Below, piece by piece: positions 8,673 to 16,932 of a DNA stretch of 64,000 nucleotides (position 1 is the first letter of the stretch; every line of letters starts with the position of its first letter). The stretch comes from JACKII01 sp041687435. Lineage in GTDB: Bacteria > Pseudomonadota > Alphaproteobacteria > Bin95. The notes beneath the pieces are model-generated. The model was not told where the DNA came from and did not search any database. It saw only the letters and a list, made by a program, of their open reading frames with translations. The position numbers were made by a program, and so were the translations under genes. Location: positions 29,779-93,778 of the forward strand of contig JAWLBX010000013.1 of NCBI GenBank assembly GCA_041687435.1, in the 5' to 3' direction.

Positions 8673-9533
8673 ATGCCATTGAACCAAGGCGCCTCGCAGG
8701 AAGCGATTCAGTATCATTACGACGTCGGCAACGATTTCTATGCGCCATGGCTCGGCCCGACGATGATCTATTCGGCGGCGATCTGGCCGGATGATCGTGG
8801 CCAGTCTTGCACGCTGGAGGATGCCCAGAAAGCCAAACTCGACTGGCACATCCGTCAGGCTGGAGCCCCGAAAGGCGGGCGGCTCCTGGATATCGGCTGC
8901 GGCTGGGGTGGCACCATGCGCCGTGCCATCGACAGCACCGGCATAGGCGAGGCCGTGGGCCTCACTTTGTCGGATGCCCAGGCGGATTGGATCCGGGAAC
9001 ACCACGCCGGCCTGCCGCTCGGCGTGCAGGTCTGCCCTTGGCAGGCGTTCAGCGATCCCGCGCCGTTCGACGCTATCATCTCCATCGGCGCATTCGAACA
9101 TTTCGCCAAGCCGGAGATGGATCGGGCCGCCAAGGTGGCCCACTATGCCGACTTCTTCCGTTTTTGCGCCGATAGCCTGAAGCCCGGCGGCCAGCTATCC
9201 CTGCAAACCATCGTCTGGATGAATGTCGCGCCGCAGGATGAGGTCAAGAACCTGCCGTTGCATATCTTCCCGGAAAGCAACCTGCCGCACGTGCCGGAAG
9301 TGTTCGAGGCCGCCGCACCGTATTTCCACCCGATGGACTTCCACAACCGCCCGCGCGACTACAGCCGGACCCTGCGCGAATGGATCAAGGGGCTTGGCGC
9401 AAACCGGGCAGAGCTCGCCGCCATGACCAGCGCCGAGACGGTCAAGCGCTATCGCGACGGCTTTGCCGGCTTCGTGCTGGGCTTCGAAACTGGCGTCATC
9501 GGGCTGACGCGATACGGTTTCTTGAAGAGGTAG
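8673..9533 (+). CDS. Cyclopropane-fatty-acyl-phospholipid synthase-like methyltransferase
   Basis: The 286-residue protein shows the CFA-synthase pattern: IQYHYDVGNDFYAPWLGPTMIYSAAIW at the start, then the SAM motif LLDIGCGWGGTMRRA, followed by ISIGAFEHFAKPEM. It is shorter than E. coli Cfa (382 residues) and lacks that protein's N-terminal domain. I start it at ATG 8673 because homology begins there; the frame upstream to 8499 overlaps the divergent hydrolase gene. It may modify lipids or a small molecule. The queG gene begins one base after its stop. Confidence 0.8.
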   Translation: MPLNQGASQEAIQYHYDVGNDFYAPWLGPTMIYSAAIWPDDRGQSCTLEDAQKAKLDWHIRQAGAPKGGRLLDIGCGWGGTMRRAIDSTGIGEAVGLTLSDAQADWIREHHAGLPLGVQVCPWQAFSDPAPFDAIISIGAFEHFAKPEMDRAAKVAHYADFFRFCADSLKPGGQLSLQTIVWMNVAPQDEVKNLPLHIFPESNLPHVPEVFEAAAPYFHPMDFHNRPRDYSRTLREWIKGLGANRAELAAMTSAETVKRYRDGFAGFVLGFETGVIGLTRYGFLKR

Positions 9534-9534
9534 C

Positions 9535-10716
9535 GTGGCCAAACCAAGAGCAGCCTCCCCCAGTCCGAAAGATGCGATCCGCGCCCGTGCGGTGGAGTTG
9601 GGCTTCGATGCCGTCGGCTTCGCCCCGGCCCGTGCAACCGGCCAAAGCCGCACCGGGCTCGCCCTGTATCTGGCCGAAGGGCGGCACGGGGACATGGATT
9701 GGATGGCCACGACCGCCCACCGCCGCGCCGATCCGCGGGCGATGTGGCCAGGTGCCCGCTCCGCGATCGTCGTCGGCCTGAATTACGGGCCGGAACGCGA
9801 CCCATTCGCGATCCTATCGGATCGGGACAAGGGCGCCGTCAGCGCGTACGCCCAAACCCAACGCGACTATCATGACGTGGTGAAAAAGAAATTGCGCCAG
9901 TTGGCCCGCTGGATGGCGGAGACCTATGGCTGCGAGGTCAAGCTGTTCTGCGATACCGCGCCGCTAATGGAAAAGCCCCTGGCGCAGCAGGCCGGCATTG
10001 GCTGGCAGGGAAAGCACTCCAACCTGGTGAGCTGCGATCACGGCTCCTGGCTGTTCCTGGGCGAGGTGCTGACCAGCCTGCCTCTGCCACCGGACCAGCC
10101 GGAGACGGATCATTGCGGCACCTGCCGGCGCTGCCTGGACGTGTGCCCGACCGATGCCTTTCCGGCGCCTTACCGGCTTGATGCCCGGCGGTGCATCGCC
10201 TATCTGACGATCGAGCATCAGGGCCACATTCCCCACGAATTCCGCAAGGCCATCGGCAACCGCGTCTTCGGTTGCGACGATTGCTTGGCCGTTTGTCCCT
10301 GGAACAAATTTGCGGAGACGGCGCGGGACACGCAAATGCAAGCCAGGGCTGACCTTGCGGCCCCTGCCCTAGCCGATTTGGCCGCGCTGGATGATGCGGC
10401 GTTCCGTAAACTGTTTGCGGGATCGCCCGTCAAACGCCTAGGCCGCAACCGGTTGGTGCGCAATGTGCTGATCGCCATGGCCAACAGCGGCGATCCGGCC
10501 ATGCCCCCGCATATCCAGCCGCATCTGGCCGATCCCTCCCCCGTTGTCCGGGCGATGGCGGTCTGGGCGATGGCGCAATTGCTTGACCGCTCAACCTTTG
10601 CAACCCTGGCCGCTGAACATGAGCCGGACGAGCCCGACCCGGAAATTCGGCGTGAGTGGACTCTTGCGCGCCAGGGCCGGATCGGGGAAGACTGTCACCA
10701 ATTCGTCACACGTTGA
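9535..10716 (+). CDS. queG: Epoxyqueuosine reductase QueG
   Basis: The 393-residue protein performs the last step of queuosine synthesis, reducing epoxyqueuosine in tRNA with a cobalamin cofactor and two 4Fe-4S clusters. The clusters' Cys motifs are visible in DHCGTCRRCLDVCPTDAF and FGCDDCLAVCPWNKF, and a HEAT-like tail follows. GTG at 9535 is the start, one base after the upstream stop, suggesting translational coupling. A queuosine-precursor-type transporter (VUT family) is encoded at 48206-48724. Confidence 0.94.
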   Translation: MAKPRAASPSPKDAIRARAVELGFDAVGFAPARATGQSRTGLALYLAEGRHGDMDWMATTAHRRADPRAMWPGARSAIVVGLNYGPERDPFAILSDRDKGAVSAYAQTQRDYHDVVKKKLRQLARWMAETYGCEVKLFCDTAPLMEKPLAQQAGIGWQGKHSNLVSCDHGSWLFLGEVLTSLPLPPDQPETDHCGTCRRCLDVCPTDAFPAPYRLDARRCIAYLTIEHQGHIPHEFRKAIGNRVFGCDDCLAVCPWNKFAETARDTQMQARADLAAPALADLAALDDAAFRKLFAGSPVKRLGRNRLVRNVLIAMANSGDPAMPPHIQPHLADPSPVVRAMAVWAMAQLLDRSTFATLAAEHEPDEPDPEIRREWTLARQGRIGEDCHQFVTR

Positions 10717-10738
10717 AGCTTGAGGACGCGCCCCAGCC

Positions 10739-11815
10739 ATGGCCGGTACCGGTGAAATTTCGTCGACCCTGCAAACCGAGTCCGTGCTCGACCAGCACAA
10801 GTTCCCTGAGGACCGGTTGGAAGCCTTTATGAAGGAACATGTCGAAGGCTTCACCCCGCCTCTGACCGTCGGTCAGTTCCGTGGCGGCATGTCGAACCCG
10901 ACGTTCATGCTGCAGGATGGTGCAGGCAAGCGCTATGTCATGCGCAAGAAGCCGCCGGGCAACCTGCTGCCGTCGGCGCACGCGGTGGACCGTGAACACC
11001 GGGTTATCAGTGCCCTCGGCCCGACGGACGTTCCCGTCGCCAAGACCTATGCCCTGTGCGAAGACGAGAGCGTGATCGGCCATGTCTTCTATATTATGGA
11101 GCACGTGGAAGGCCGGGTGATCCGCGATTTCTCGATACCCGGTGTGACGCCTGCGGTCCGGTTTGCGCATTGGGATGTCATGGGTGAAACCATGGCCAGG
11201 CTGCACAATGTCGATTTCCGGGCAGTGGGCCTGGAGGGGTACGGCCGGGTCGGCGGATACATGGTCCGGCAGGTCAAGCGCTGGTCCAGCCAGTACGAGG
11301 CAAGCAAGACGCACGAGTTGAAGGAGATGGAGAATCTCATCGCCTGGCTGAATGAAAACATGCCGGACGATGACGAAACCACCATCGTCCACGGCGATTT
11401 CCGCATGGAAAATCTGATTTACCACCCGGACCGGCCGGAAGTGCTGGCGGTGATCGACTGGGAGTTGGGAACGTTGGGCAACCCGCTGTCCGACCTCGCC
11501 TATAACTGCCTGACCTATCATTATGGCGACCCGGCCCGGGCCGATATCACCGAGATGGACCTGGAAGCCGCCGGCATTCCAACGGAAGAGCAATACATCG
11601 CCAAATATTGCGAACGCACTGGGCGAAGCGGCATTCCCGGCTGGAACTTCTATCTGGTACTATCGCTGTTCCGTTTGGCCGCCATCAGCCAGGGCGTTTA
11701 CAAGCGCGGCATTGACGGCAATGCCTCCAGTCCTGACGCCATCGAGCGAGGCAAGTCGGCCCGGCGGCTGGCGGAAATCGGCTGGCATTTGGTCCAAACC
11801 CGCGGAGCCGGCTAA
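10739..11815 (+). CDS. Phosphotransferase (APH/choline-kinase fold) family protein
   Basis: The 358-residue protein resembles the aminoglycoside-phosphotransferase-fold proteins related to the ACAD10/11 N-terminal domain. The catalytic loop HGDFRMENL is near residue 220, and the metal-binding motif VIDWELGTLGNPLSDLAYN follows. The N-terminal nucleotide-binding region includes QFRGGMSNPTFML. In animals this domain is fused to acyl-CoA dehydrogenase and phosphorylates 4-hydroxyacyl-CoA. A similar role here is an inference, supported only by the acyl-CoA dehydrogenases elsewhere in the window. Confidence 0.8.
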   Translation: MAGTGEISSTLQTESVLDQHKFPEDRLEAFMKEHVEGFTPPLTVGQFRGGMSNPTFMLQDGAGKRYVMRKKPPGNLLPSAHAVDREHRVISALGPTDVPVAKTYALCEDESVIGHVFYIMEHVEGRVIRDFSIPGVTPAVRFAHWDVMGETMARLHNVDFRAVGLEGYGRVGGYMVRQVKRWSSQYEASKTHELKEMENLIAWLNENMPDDDETTIVHGDFRMENLIYHPDRPEVLAVIDWELGTLGNPLSDLAYNCLTYHYGDPARADITEMDLEAAGIPTEEQYIAKYCERTGRSGIPGWNFYLVLSLFRLAAISQGVYKRGIDGNASSPDAIERGKSARRLAEIGWHLVQTRGAG

Positions 11816-11841
11816 CGCCCAACAACAGAGGAACCGCCCCT

Positions 11842-12696
11842 ATGAGAGAATGCGCCACTGGCTATGGCCTGATTGAAGGCCCTGTATGGCATGACGATCT
11901 GGGCCTGCTGTTCAGCGACGTGCCGAACGGCGGCGTCTTCTGCTTGGACAAGCAAGGCCGTGTCAGCCAGCAGGTGCCGAAGCGCAGGGGCATTGGCGGC
12001 ATGGCCTTGCACGCCGATGGCGGCCTGATCATGGGCGGGCGCGATGTGGTGTCGACGGATATCGACGGCTCCAACATGCAAACCCTGCTGGCCGGCGCGG
12101 ATACCCGGGCCGGTGTGGGCTTCAACGATCTGACGACGGATAGCGCCGGGCGCATTTATGTCGGGGATTTGGGATTCAAGATATTCGGCGGCGGCGAGCC
12201 GAAGCCCGGCTATCTGCATGTGATCGATCTGGATGGCGCCACGCGCGAGATCTCGGACGGAATCATGCTGACCAACGGCCTCGGCTTTTCACCGGATGGC
12301 AAGCGGCTCTATCACTCGGACGCGCGCGCCGATGTAGTGCGGGTGTATGACGTGCTGCCGGATGGAGGGGTAAGCGGGTGGAAACCCTTTGCCCACATTC
12401 AAAAGGGAGAAACGCCGGACGGGCTGGCCGTCGCGGCGGATGGTTCGGTCTGGGTGGCGCTGGCGCATGGCGGCGCGGTTGCGGTCTACGAACCGGACGG
12501 CACATTGCGCGAGCGCATTGCGGTGCCGCTGCCGATGGTTACCAGCGTCTGCTTTGGCGGCAACGATCTGCAAGACCTGTATGTTGTCACTGGCAGCCGC
12601 GGCGGCCCATCCGAAAATTGCGGCACGGTATTCGTCATGCGCGCGCCCGTTGCCGGCTTGCCATTGGCGCCGGCGAAGGTGCGGCGGCCAGGCTGA
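11842..12696 (+). CDS. SMP-30/gluconolactonase-like beta-propeller protein
   Basis: The 284-residue protein follows the SMP-30/LRE pattern: an N-terminal EGPVWHDDLGLLFSDVPNG, metal-site segments GVGFNDLTTDSAGRIYVGDLG and MLTNGLGFSPDGKRLYHSDA, and a late PDGLAVAADGSVWVALAHGG. These enzymes hydrolyse sugar or other lactones using a divalent metal. It starts 26 bases after the phosphotransferase gene and probably shares its transcript. The actual lactone is unknown. Confidence 0.85.
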   Translation: MRECATGYGLIEGPVWHDDLGLLFSDVPNGGVFCLDKQGRVSQQVPKRRGIGGMALHADGGLIMGGRDVVSTDIDGSNMQTLLAGADTRAGVGFNDLTTDSAGRIYVGDLGFKIFGGGEPKPGYLHVIDLDGATREISDGIMLTNGLGFSPDGKRLYHSDARADVVRVYDVLPDGGVSGWKPFAHIQKGETPDGLAVAADGSVWVALAHGGAVAVYEPDGTLRERIAVPLPMVTSVCFGGNDLQDLYVVTGSRGGPSENCGTVFVMRAPVAGLPLAPAKVRRPG

Positions 12697-12706
12697 AAAA
12701 CGGAAA

Positions 12707-12736
12707 AAGCGCCCGACCCATCAGGATCGGACGCTT
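12707..12736. terminator. Hairpin between convergent genes, possible bidirectional terminator
   Basis: Arms AAGCGCCCGA and TCGGACGCTT pair at nine of ten positions around a ten-base loop. The plus side is followed by CTTCTTC. The minus side is followed by a run of T residues, complementary to the A-rich stretch at 12696-12708. It lies just after the SMP-30-like gene and about 90 bases beyond the stop of the EF-hand gene. Confidence 0.5.
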
Positions 12737-12827
12737 CTTCGGCTACGATCCGCGCCGGTGAACAAGGGACAGTGGTGCGTTCTGGAGGTGCCCTCTGCAC
12801 ACTTGGCGGCGAACCGATTCTGTTCGA

Positions 12828-13304
12828 TCAGTCGCGATTTTTGTGGTAGCGCATGCCCTCGCCGCTACCATCGCCATGCTTGCCGCGACGTTCCATCTCG
12901 TCGGGCTCGATCATGCCATCGTCGTTCCGATCCATATGCTGGAACATGCGGTCAGCGCGGCTGCCAACTTCATCCTTCGACAGCATGCCATCGCCATCCG
13001 CATCCAACCGCTTGAACTTGGCGAGCATCATCTGGCGGCGAAAGTCTTCCGTCATCGCGACGTATTCATCGGGGTTCAGGCTGCCATTGCCATCCGCATC
13101 GAACTTCGCCATCTGACCGTCGCGGTAGGCATCCGCTTCGGCACGGGTGATTTTGCCGTCGCCATCGGCATCCATCATGCCGAAAATCGCTTGCTTGTGA
13201 CCACCGCGGTCATGATGGGACTTGCCGGCAACCGCAGCACTGGTCAGGCCAAGCGCGAGTGCGCCACCGATCGAAGCAATAAGGATTTTGTTCCGGGTGT
13301 GCAT
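12828..13304 (-). CDS. Exported EF-hand calcium-binding protein
   Basis: The 158-residue protein starts with a Sec signal peptide (MHTRNKILIASIGGALALGLTSAAVAG), then carries four EF-hand loops: DADGDGKITRAE, DADGNGSLNPDE, DADGDGMLSKDE and DRNDDGMIEPDE. Each has acidic residues at the calcium-coordinating positions. I chose ATG 13304 because it begins the signal peptide and has an AGGAGA ribosome-binding site; the frame extends upstream to 13469. It is divergent from the two-component regulator at 13526, so the two may share a control region. Confidence 0.88.
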   Translation of the reverse strand: MHTRNKILIASIGGALALGLTSAAVAGKSHHDRGGHKQAIFGMMDADGDGKITRAEADAYRDGQMAKFDADGNGSLNPDEYVAMTEDFRRQMMLAKFKRLDADGDGMLSKDEVGSRADRMFQHMDRNDDGMIEPDEMERRGKHGDGSGEGMRYHKNRD

Positions 13305-13525
13305 GACTCTTGCGTCTCCTAGGCTTGGTGGAACCGGGAGGGTTCCCTTCGTCGCGGCCGGTCTTGATCGCCGTCCGATGCAGCCAATATGGCGGGTGCT
13401 TGTCGCAGAACGATCCCGGGAAAACCGCAAAAGAGTCACCGGATGTCGCCAACAGCGGCACTGATACAATTGGTTACAAATTTCCCGACAGAAGCCCCAA
13501 AACCCATGGCACAGTCCGCTGCATC

Positions 13526-14248
13526 ATGACGGAAGAACCCCATATCCTGGTCGTGGACGACCATAGGGACATTCGCGACGCGCTCGCCAAGTATCTCGCC
13601 CGCAACGGCTACCGTGTCAGCCAGGCGGATGGCGCGGCGGCCGCGCGCCGCGTGCTGCGGGACGCGGCGGTGGACCTTGTCGTGCTCGACATCATGATGC
13701 CGGGGGAGGACGGCTTGTCCCTGACCCGCGACCTGCGCGCGCAAGGGCAACTGCCGATCATCCTGCTGACCGCGGTTTCCGAGGAAACGGACCGCATTGT
13801 CGGGCTGGAAATGGGCGCAGACGACTACCTCACCAAACCCTTCAACCCGCGCGAGTTGCTGGCCCGCATCAAGGCAGTGTTACGGCGAACGCAGGCGCTG
13901 CCACCGCAACCACTGCCCGGCGCCAGCGAAGGCCGCCTGCGCTTCGGCCCCTGGATCGCCGACCCGGCCGCACAGGCGGTGTGCGATGCCGGTGGCGCGC
14001 CGCTGGACCTGAGCACGGCGGAATTCCGGCTCCTCCATGCCTTCCTGACCCATCCGCAACGCGTGCTTTCACGGGAGCAATTGCTGGACCTGACCCAGGG
14101 CCGGGCCGCTAGCCCGTTCGACCGGTCCATCGACAACATGATCAGCCGGTTGCGCCGCAAGATCGAGGACGATCCGAAAAAGCCTCAACTCATCAAAACC
14201 CACTGGGGCGGCGGCTATGCCCTGTCGGTGCCGGTGGAGCCGGCATGA
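13526..14248 (+). CDS. OmpR/PhoB-family response regulator
   Basis: The 240-residue protein has a receiver domain with acidic pocket VVDDH, phospho-acceptor Asp in VVLDIMMPGEDG, conserved Thr in ILLTAVS and Lys in YLTKPFNPREL. A winged-helix DNA-binding domain follows, ending FDRSIDNMISRLRRKIEDDPKKPQLIKTHWGGGY. It overlaps the histidine kinase gene by four bases (ATGA), so the pair is co-translated. The frame is open upstream to 13310, but homology begins at ATG 13526. Confidence 0.93.
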   Translation: MTEEPHILVVDDHRDIRDALAKYLARNGYRVSQADGAAAARRVLRDAAVDLVVLDIMMPGEDGLSLTRDLRAQGQLPIILLTAVSEETDRIVGLEMGADDYLTKPFNPRELLARIKAVLRRTQALPPQPLPGASEGRLRFGPWIADPAAQAVCDAGGAPLDLSTAEFRLLHAFLTHPQRVLSREQLLDLTQGRAASPFDRSIDNMISRLRRKIEDDPKKPQLIKTHWGGGYALSVPVEPA

Positions 14249-15585
14249 CCTGGCTGCGATCCCTCCGGCCATGGCCGCGCGGCCTTGCCGGGCAGCTTGT
14301 CGTGGCGCTGGTGGCAGTGCTGCTGATGGCCCAGGGAGCCGTCGTCGCTGTAGCCATGCGCGAACGTGAGCAGCGGTTCGAGCAGGAGGGCGGCCGGTTC
14401 ATCGTCCAACGTCTGGCGATGATGGCCCGGCTGGTGGAAGCGACCCCACCGGCCATGCACCGCGAGATGCTGCGGGTGGCCAGCACGCCCGGCTTCCGGT
14501 TCGAGGTGCGACCCCGCCCGCCCGGCCTGCCGCCCGCACCGTTCTTCGAAGCCTGGCTGGCACCCCACCTGCGGGCACAGGGGCTGGACGGCACGGTCGT
14601 GCTGCGCCTGAAGCGAGGCGATGAGGAGCATGCCGATCAGAGCAAGGGCGGCGATGGCGACCTGCGCGACGGTGGCTTGATCGCCGTGCCCCTGCGCGGA
14701 AGTGGCGGCGAGGCTTGGCTGACGCTGGAGGCTTCCGGGCGGCGCAGCCCGTCCTGGCCCCGGTATGCCCTGGTCTCGGTCCTGCTGGCCGGTGCGGGCA
14801 GCGCCCTGGTCGTCGTGCTACTGGTGAGCAGGGCAATGCGCCCGCTGCGCGCCCTGTCCGCTGCCGCGGAAAAGCTGGGCCGGGGCGAGGCGGTGCCGCC
14901 GCTGGCAGAGCGCGGCCCGATCGACATCCGCAGCACCACCGCAGCGTTCAACCTGATGCAGGACCGTCTGCACAAATTCGTCAGCGACCGCACGCGCATG
15001 CTGGCCGCAATCAGCCATGACCTGCGTTCCCCCATCACGGCCCTGCGGCTGCGGGCGGAGATGGTGGATCAGGACGACCTCCGCGAACGCATGATCGCAT
15101 CGCTGGACGAGATGCAAAACATGGTGGAGGCCACTCTCGCCTTCGCCCGCCAGGATGCTGCGACGGAGCCAACCCAGATCATCGATCTGGCCGAACTGGG
15201 CCGCGATCTGGTCGCAGAGCGCATCGAGATGGGCCAGCCTGTCACCTGGGAAGGCGGTCCCAGTTGGCGCTATGCGTGCCGGCCGATGGCGCTGCGGCGT
15301 GCGCTTGGAAATCTGGTGGAAAATGCGGTGCGGTATGGCGGCGGCGCCCGCGTGCGGCTGGAGCCGGGCACATTCGTGGTCGAGGATGACGGCCCTGGCA
15401 TTCCAATGGACCGGCTGGAGCATGTGTTCGAGCCGTTCGCACGGCTGGAAGAATCGCGCAATGCGGAGACCGGCGGCACCGGCCTGGGCCTTGCCATTGC
15501 GCGCTCGATTGCCCGCAATCATGGCGGCGACGTTATACTCGAAAACCGGGAGCAGGGCGGGTTAAGGGCGATACTGTCGCTATAG
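14245..15585 (+). CDS. Membrane sensor histidine kinase
   Basis: The 446-residue protein has a transmembrane helix near residues 15-35 and a periplasmic sensor region. A second helix (YALVSVLLAGAGSALVVVLLV) lies near residue 175, followed by a HAMP linker. The phospho-acceptor box is AAISHDLRSPITALRLRAEM, and the ATPase domain shows N (LGNLVENAVRYG), G1 (VEDDGPGIP) and G2 (GGTGLGLAIARSIA) boxes. It resembles EnvZ/RstB-type kinases. It forms an operon with the response regulator; the signal is unknown. Confidence 0.92.
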   Translation: MTWLRSLRPWPRGLAGQLVVALVAVLLMAQGAVVAVAMREREQRFEQEGGRFIVQRLAMMARLVEATPPAMHREMLRVASTPGFRFEVRPRPPGLPPAPFFEAWLAPHLRAQGLDGTVVLRLKRGDEEHADQSKGGDGDLRDGGLIAVPLRGSGGEAWLTLEASGRRSPSWPRYALVSVLLAGAGSALVVVLLVSRAMRPLRALSAAAEKLGRGEAVPPLAERGPIDIRSTTAAFNLMQDRLHKFVSDRTRMLAAISHDLRSPITALRLRAEMVDQDDLRERMIASLDEMQNMVEATLAFARQDAATEPTQIIDLAELGRDLVAERIEMGQPVTWEGGPSWRYACRPMALRRALGNLVENAVRYGGGARVRLEPGTFVVEDDGPGIPMDRLEHVFEPFARLEESRNAETGGTGLGLAIARSIARNHGGDVILENREQGGLRAILSL

Positions 15586-15833
15586 GGAAAACGCATGCAA
15601 TACCATAATATGGGCCCCCTGCATGACAGCGAACAGCCATTTTCTGAAGCTATTACAAAATGATAATGACTCCAACGTCACTGCCGACCTCTTAAGCGTC
15701 TGACACCTGTATTATATTATAGGAAGCTTAACTTGCATAATTTCTTTCTATTGTATGGTTTTTGCGATTATGGTATTCAAATGTCGGCATGGCATATGAG
15801 CCAAATGCCCATATTTTAGAGAGGGACATGGTT
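15586..15833 (+). promoter_or_regulatory. AT-rich leader upstream of the first PEP-CTERM-like gene
   Basis: This stretch between the kinase gene and the first PEP-CTERM-like gene turns markedly AT-rich from about 15650 (for example around 15709-15775). It probably holds the promoter of the surface-protein gene. Candidate -10-like AT tracts are present, but no -35/-10 pair with good spacing was convincing, and no sigma-54 motif was seen. Confidence 0.4.
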
Positions 15834-16406
15834 ATGATGTTATCAAAAATACCGATGTTGGCGGCTGGAGCAGCGGTAGCTGGCATCTTGGCAGCGAGCA
15901 GTGCGAGCGCCCTTGTGATCGACCCGGCATCCACTACCATCGCAGCTTCGGGTCTTCAGACTGGCCAGAATGCCATCGATGCCGTCATCTTCCCAATTAT
16001 TTCGCCGGCAACGGAACTCTATAAAGATGACGTCGGCGGGGGAGAGTCAGGATCCCTGGCTGCAAACTATGAAACTCAGTATTTCAACACCCCGGGCGAT
16101 CCGAGTGAAGCCGATATCAGTTACGTCGGCGGTGCCATCGTTGATCCAAACGCATGGCTCCTTGTAAAGGACGGGAATCATGACCCTGCGTGGTACCTGT
16201 TCGATCTCACCAGCCTCGGTTGGGATGGTATGGACATTCTCGAACTCGAGAACTTTTGGCCCGGTAATGGAGCGATTTCCCACGTTACCCTTTACGGCGG
16301 CGATGGCGGCGGCGGTCCAAACCCGGCTGTCACCGAGCCGGCCGTTCTCGGCTTAGCCCTGGCGGGCTTGGGTGGTATCCTCTGGATGCGCCGCCGCAAC
16401 GCATAG
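15834..16406 (+). CDS. PEP-CTERM-like exported surface protein 1
   Basis: The 190-residue protein begins with a signal peptide (MMLSKIPMLAAGAAVAGILAASSASA). It ends in a sorting-type tail: the short motif TEP, a hydrophobic helix (AVLGLALAGLGGILWM) and RRRNA. PEP-CTERM tails are recognised by exosortases and link such proteins to exopolysaccharide and biofilm matrix. The middle is acidic with no domain I recognise. ATG 15834 is preferred over 15828 because GAGAGGG then lies eight bases upstream. A perfect intrinsic terminator follows. Its 3' end is copied in the next gene. Confidence 0.7.
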   Translation: MMLSKIPMLAAGAAVAGILAASSASALVIDPASTTIAASGLQTGQNAIDAVIFPIISPATELYKDDVGGGESGSLAANYETQYFNTPGDPSEADISYVGGAIVDPNAWLLVKDGNHDPAWYLFDLTSLGWDGMDILELENFWPGNGAISHVTLYGGDGGGGPNPAVTEPAVLGLALAGLGGILWMRRRNA

Positions 16407-16431
16407 GCGCCGCCACAACGATTACAGATCG

Positions 16432-16461
16432 AAAAGCGGCTCTTCGGAGCCGCTTTTTTTT
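16432..16461 (+). terminator. Intrinsic terminator of PEP-CTERM-like gene 1
   Basis: A perfect 11-base-pair stem (AAAAGCGGCTC / GAGCCGCTTTT) closes a TTCG tetraloop and runs into eight T residues. This is a textbook Rho-independent terminator 26 bases after the stop codon. Confidence 0.95.
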
Positions 16462-16529
16462 AGAATTACCCCCGGTGCCGCGGGTGGCGAAAAAGACGAT
16501 CCCATTCAGGACTACCAGGACTGACCCTT

Positions 16530-16561
16530 ATGCATTTCGGCCTGACCGAAGACCAGCGCGT
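16530..16561 (+). pseudogene. 5' stub of an acyl-CoA dehydrogenase gene
   Basis: The codons from ATG 16530 read MHFGLTEDQR, identical to the first ten residues of the intact acyl-CoA dehydrogenase at 17825. After that the frame continues to 16814 with unrelated, non-dehydrogenase sequence. It is a leftover of the duplicated segment, not a functional gene. Whether the 94-residue read-through is translated is unknown. Confidence 0.8.
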
Positions 16562-16932
16562 CTCAAAATGTCGCATGCGATACGACTCACCCGGTGCAGG
16601 GCGCAATTTTCCTGCTGCCATGGCATTTTGTCCCCCTCGCAGACTCCGTCCGTTGATGAGCTTGCAGCTTTCCACTTGCACCTTTCCAACCGGATTTCCG
16701 AATTCTTTCAAAGAATTTTCGATTAATCTGGCTCCGCGCAAAACTTTAGCGCCAACCCCGCAATTCCCCAGGCCGCCATTCTCCCAGAATGTTCATTACG
16801 CGCTACGAATGTAGCTTTTCATAGATTTCCCATTGGAATGCTCTCAGAATGTATATATATAACGGCGTATGCGACGCTCGAACCCAGGGGCAGTTTTCTG
16901 GATTGGGAGCGGGGGCAACAAAGGAGAGTATT
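16562..16932 (+). other. Non-coding stretch and leader of PEP-CTERM-like gene 2
   Basis: No gene is supported here. The right part is AT-rich, with an alternating TA tract at 16852-16862 that may be part of the promoter for the gene at 16933. The short motif CTCTCAGAATGT around 16841-16852 resembles CTCCCAGAATGT around 16783-16794, a possible repeated site. Confidence 0.4.

Larger units (their letters stand above)
16311..16561 (+). repeat. Upstream copy of a duplicated segment
   Basis: This segment matches 17602-17855 closely by eye. It covers the C-terminal coding end of the PEP-CTERM-like gene, the intrinsic terminator, the intergenic stretch, and the first ten codons of the acyl-CoA dehydrogenase gene. 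Similarity is high in the terminator and start-codon part and lower in the coding part. Beyond 16561 it stops abruptly. Confidence 0.85.

Noticed and set aside
16530..16814. 94-residue open frame taken as a gene
   Set aside because: Only its first ten codons match a real gene (the acyl-CoA dehydrogenase start); the rest is unrelated, so it is a duplication remnant.
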